Position numbers and translations under genes: made by a program
From: Actinomycetota bacterium
GTDB taxonomy: Bacteria; Actinomycetota; Acidimicrobiia; Acidimicrobiales; Ilumatobacteraceae
NCBI GenBank assembly: GCA_005805045.1
Contig: SYNW01000048.1
Location: forward strand, 1-6,069
Reading direction: 5' to 3'
Length of the DNA: 6,069 bases
Shown here: positions 5,514 to 6,069 of the stretch, one piece after another
Numbering within the stretch: the first letter of the stretch is position 1
How the letters are laid out: each line of letters begins with the position of its first letter
Notes under the pieces: model-generated
The model's database searches: none
What the model saw: the letters and a program-made list of their open reading frames with translations, nothing else
What the model was told of the DNA's origin: nothing

Positions 5514-6069
5514 TTGCTTTAAGAAACGCGTCAAACTCTTTTTTGTCGATTGAGACGTCGTTTTTGGCGGTTGGATAGGCGCCAGTCAAGACATCGCTGC
5601 GAAATTCTTTGAACGCAGCAACTGATTCGCGGTGCAGACGGTGGTACTCGGACTTGAAGTCGCGGTAAACCTTAGAGTGACGAGGTACGTGACCTTCGTT
5701 GTCGCCGAGAATGTCCGTGGCGAAAAGATATTGCACGTCACAGTCGAGACCGGCGCCCATGCCGATGATCAGCATTTTTGTGCGCTTTGAGATTTCGGTT
5801 GCAACTGGTGCGGGCACGACTTCCATTTCGACGCCAATCGCGCCCGCATCCTCATATTGCTTGGTGAGTTCGTAGACGCGCAAGGCTTCGGCCGCAGTTT
5901 TACCTACGGCTTTCATTCCGCCAAATGGTGAGTTGCGATATGGTACGAGGCCAACGTGGCCGACTACTGGGATGTGCTCGTCGGCGAGCGCCTTGACTGT
6001 TGGAATGCCGTATCCGCAATAGAGCGTGTCGGCACCAACGCCCATCAGGCGATATGCATTGCGCAACAC
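5506..6069 (-). CDS. Divergent PanB-family protein (3-methyl-2-oxobutanoate hydroxymethyltransferase-like), N-terminus off window
   Basis: The frame is open to the right edge; the first visible codon (GTG) is internal, and about 95 N-terminal residues are probably missing. Canonical PanB makes ketopantoate from 2-oxoisovalerate and methylene-tetrahydrofolate for pantothenate and coenzyme A synthesis. Residues are counted from the first visible codon. Family features: IPVVGHVGL (33-41), GGMKAVGK (50-57), MEVVP (82-86, with E83 aligning with the catalytic Glu of LECVP), IGMGAGLDCD (102-111), GHVPRHSKVYRDF (126-138) and LTGAYP (161-166). Departures: the KxEGG motif is replaced by YCGYG (17-21), with no Lys or Glu in residues 14-25; GLTPQ becomes GLVPYR; CDGQ becomes CDVQ. 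There is a C-terminal tail of about 15 residues beyond E. coli PanB. Family membership is clear, but the reaction is not. The TAG stop lies inside the hemW 3' end. Confidence 0.8.
   Translation of the reverse strand: MLRNAYRLMGVGADTLYCGYGIPTVKALADEHIPVVGHVGLVPYRNSPFGGMKAVGKTAAEALRVYELTKQYEDAGAIGVEMEVVPAPVATEISKRTKMLIIGMGAGLDCDVQYLFATDILGDNEGHVPRHSKVYRDFKSEYHRLHRESVAAFKEFRSDVLTGAYPTAKNDVSIDKKEFDAFLKAIK

Noticed and set aside
6007..6069. GTG at the right edge as the true start of the panB-like gene
   Set aside because: Starting there would remove the N-terminal third of the family fold, and the frame is still open at the window edge, so the gene simply continues beyond it.

Overview
The window is a densely coding stretch of bacterial chromosome with no intergenic region of more than 9 bases. 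It holds seven protein genes. Six lie head to tail on the plus strand: class I photolyase (5' end off the window), hrcA, dnaJ, rsmE, a BldD-type regulator and hemW. The seventh, on the minus strand, is a PanB-family gene that meets hemW tail to tail and runs off the right edge. I see no tRNA, rRNA, mobile element, CRISPR array or convincing terminator.

The organism is most likely an actinobacterium. The hrcA-dnaJ-rsmE order is typical of that phylum (the dnaJ2 locus), the regulator matches BldD over its whole length including the C-terminal domain, and the photolyase resembles actinobacterial class I enzymes. Spot counts on two 60-base lines gave 52% and 58% G+C, moderate for the phylum. Together with very tight packing, this would suit an aquatic or streamlined lineage such as Acidimicrobiia, but that placement is a guess.

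Layout: 2-1033 photolyase; 1043-2065 hrcA; 2071-3216 dnaJ; 3213-3893 rsmE, overlapping dnaJ by 4 bases; 3901-4428 BldD-like regulator; 4434-5513 hemW; 5506-6069 panB-like on the minus strand, overlapping hemW by 8 bases. Spacings on the plus strand are 9, 5, -4, 7 and 5 bases, so the six genes are probably co-transcribed from a promoter upstream of the window or inside the photolyase gene.

The likely operon combines DNA repair (photolyase), heat-shock control and protein folding (HrcA, DnaJ), ribosome modification (RsmE), a candidate second-messenger-responsive regulator (BldD-like) and heme trafficking (HemW). Most of this is housekeeping and stress biology, and I see no evidence of a defence or mobile system. 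Two proteins deserve attention. The BldD-like regulator keeps exactly the RXD-X8-RXXD cyclic-di-GMP signature of Streptomyces BldD. The PanB-family protein lacks the Lys and Glu of the canonical KxEGG active-site motif, so it may not be an ordinary ketopantoate hydroxymethyltransferase.
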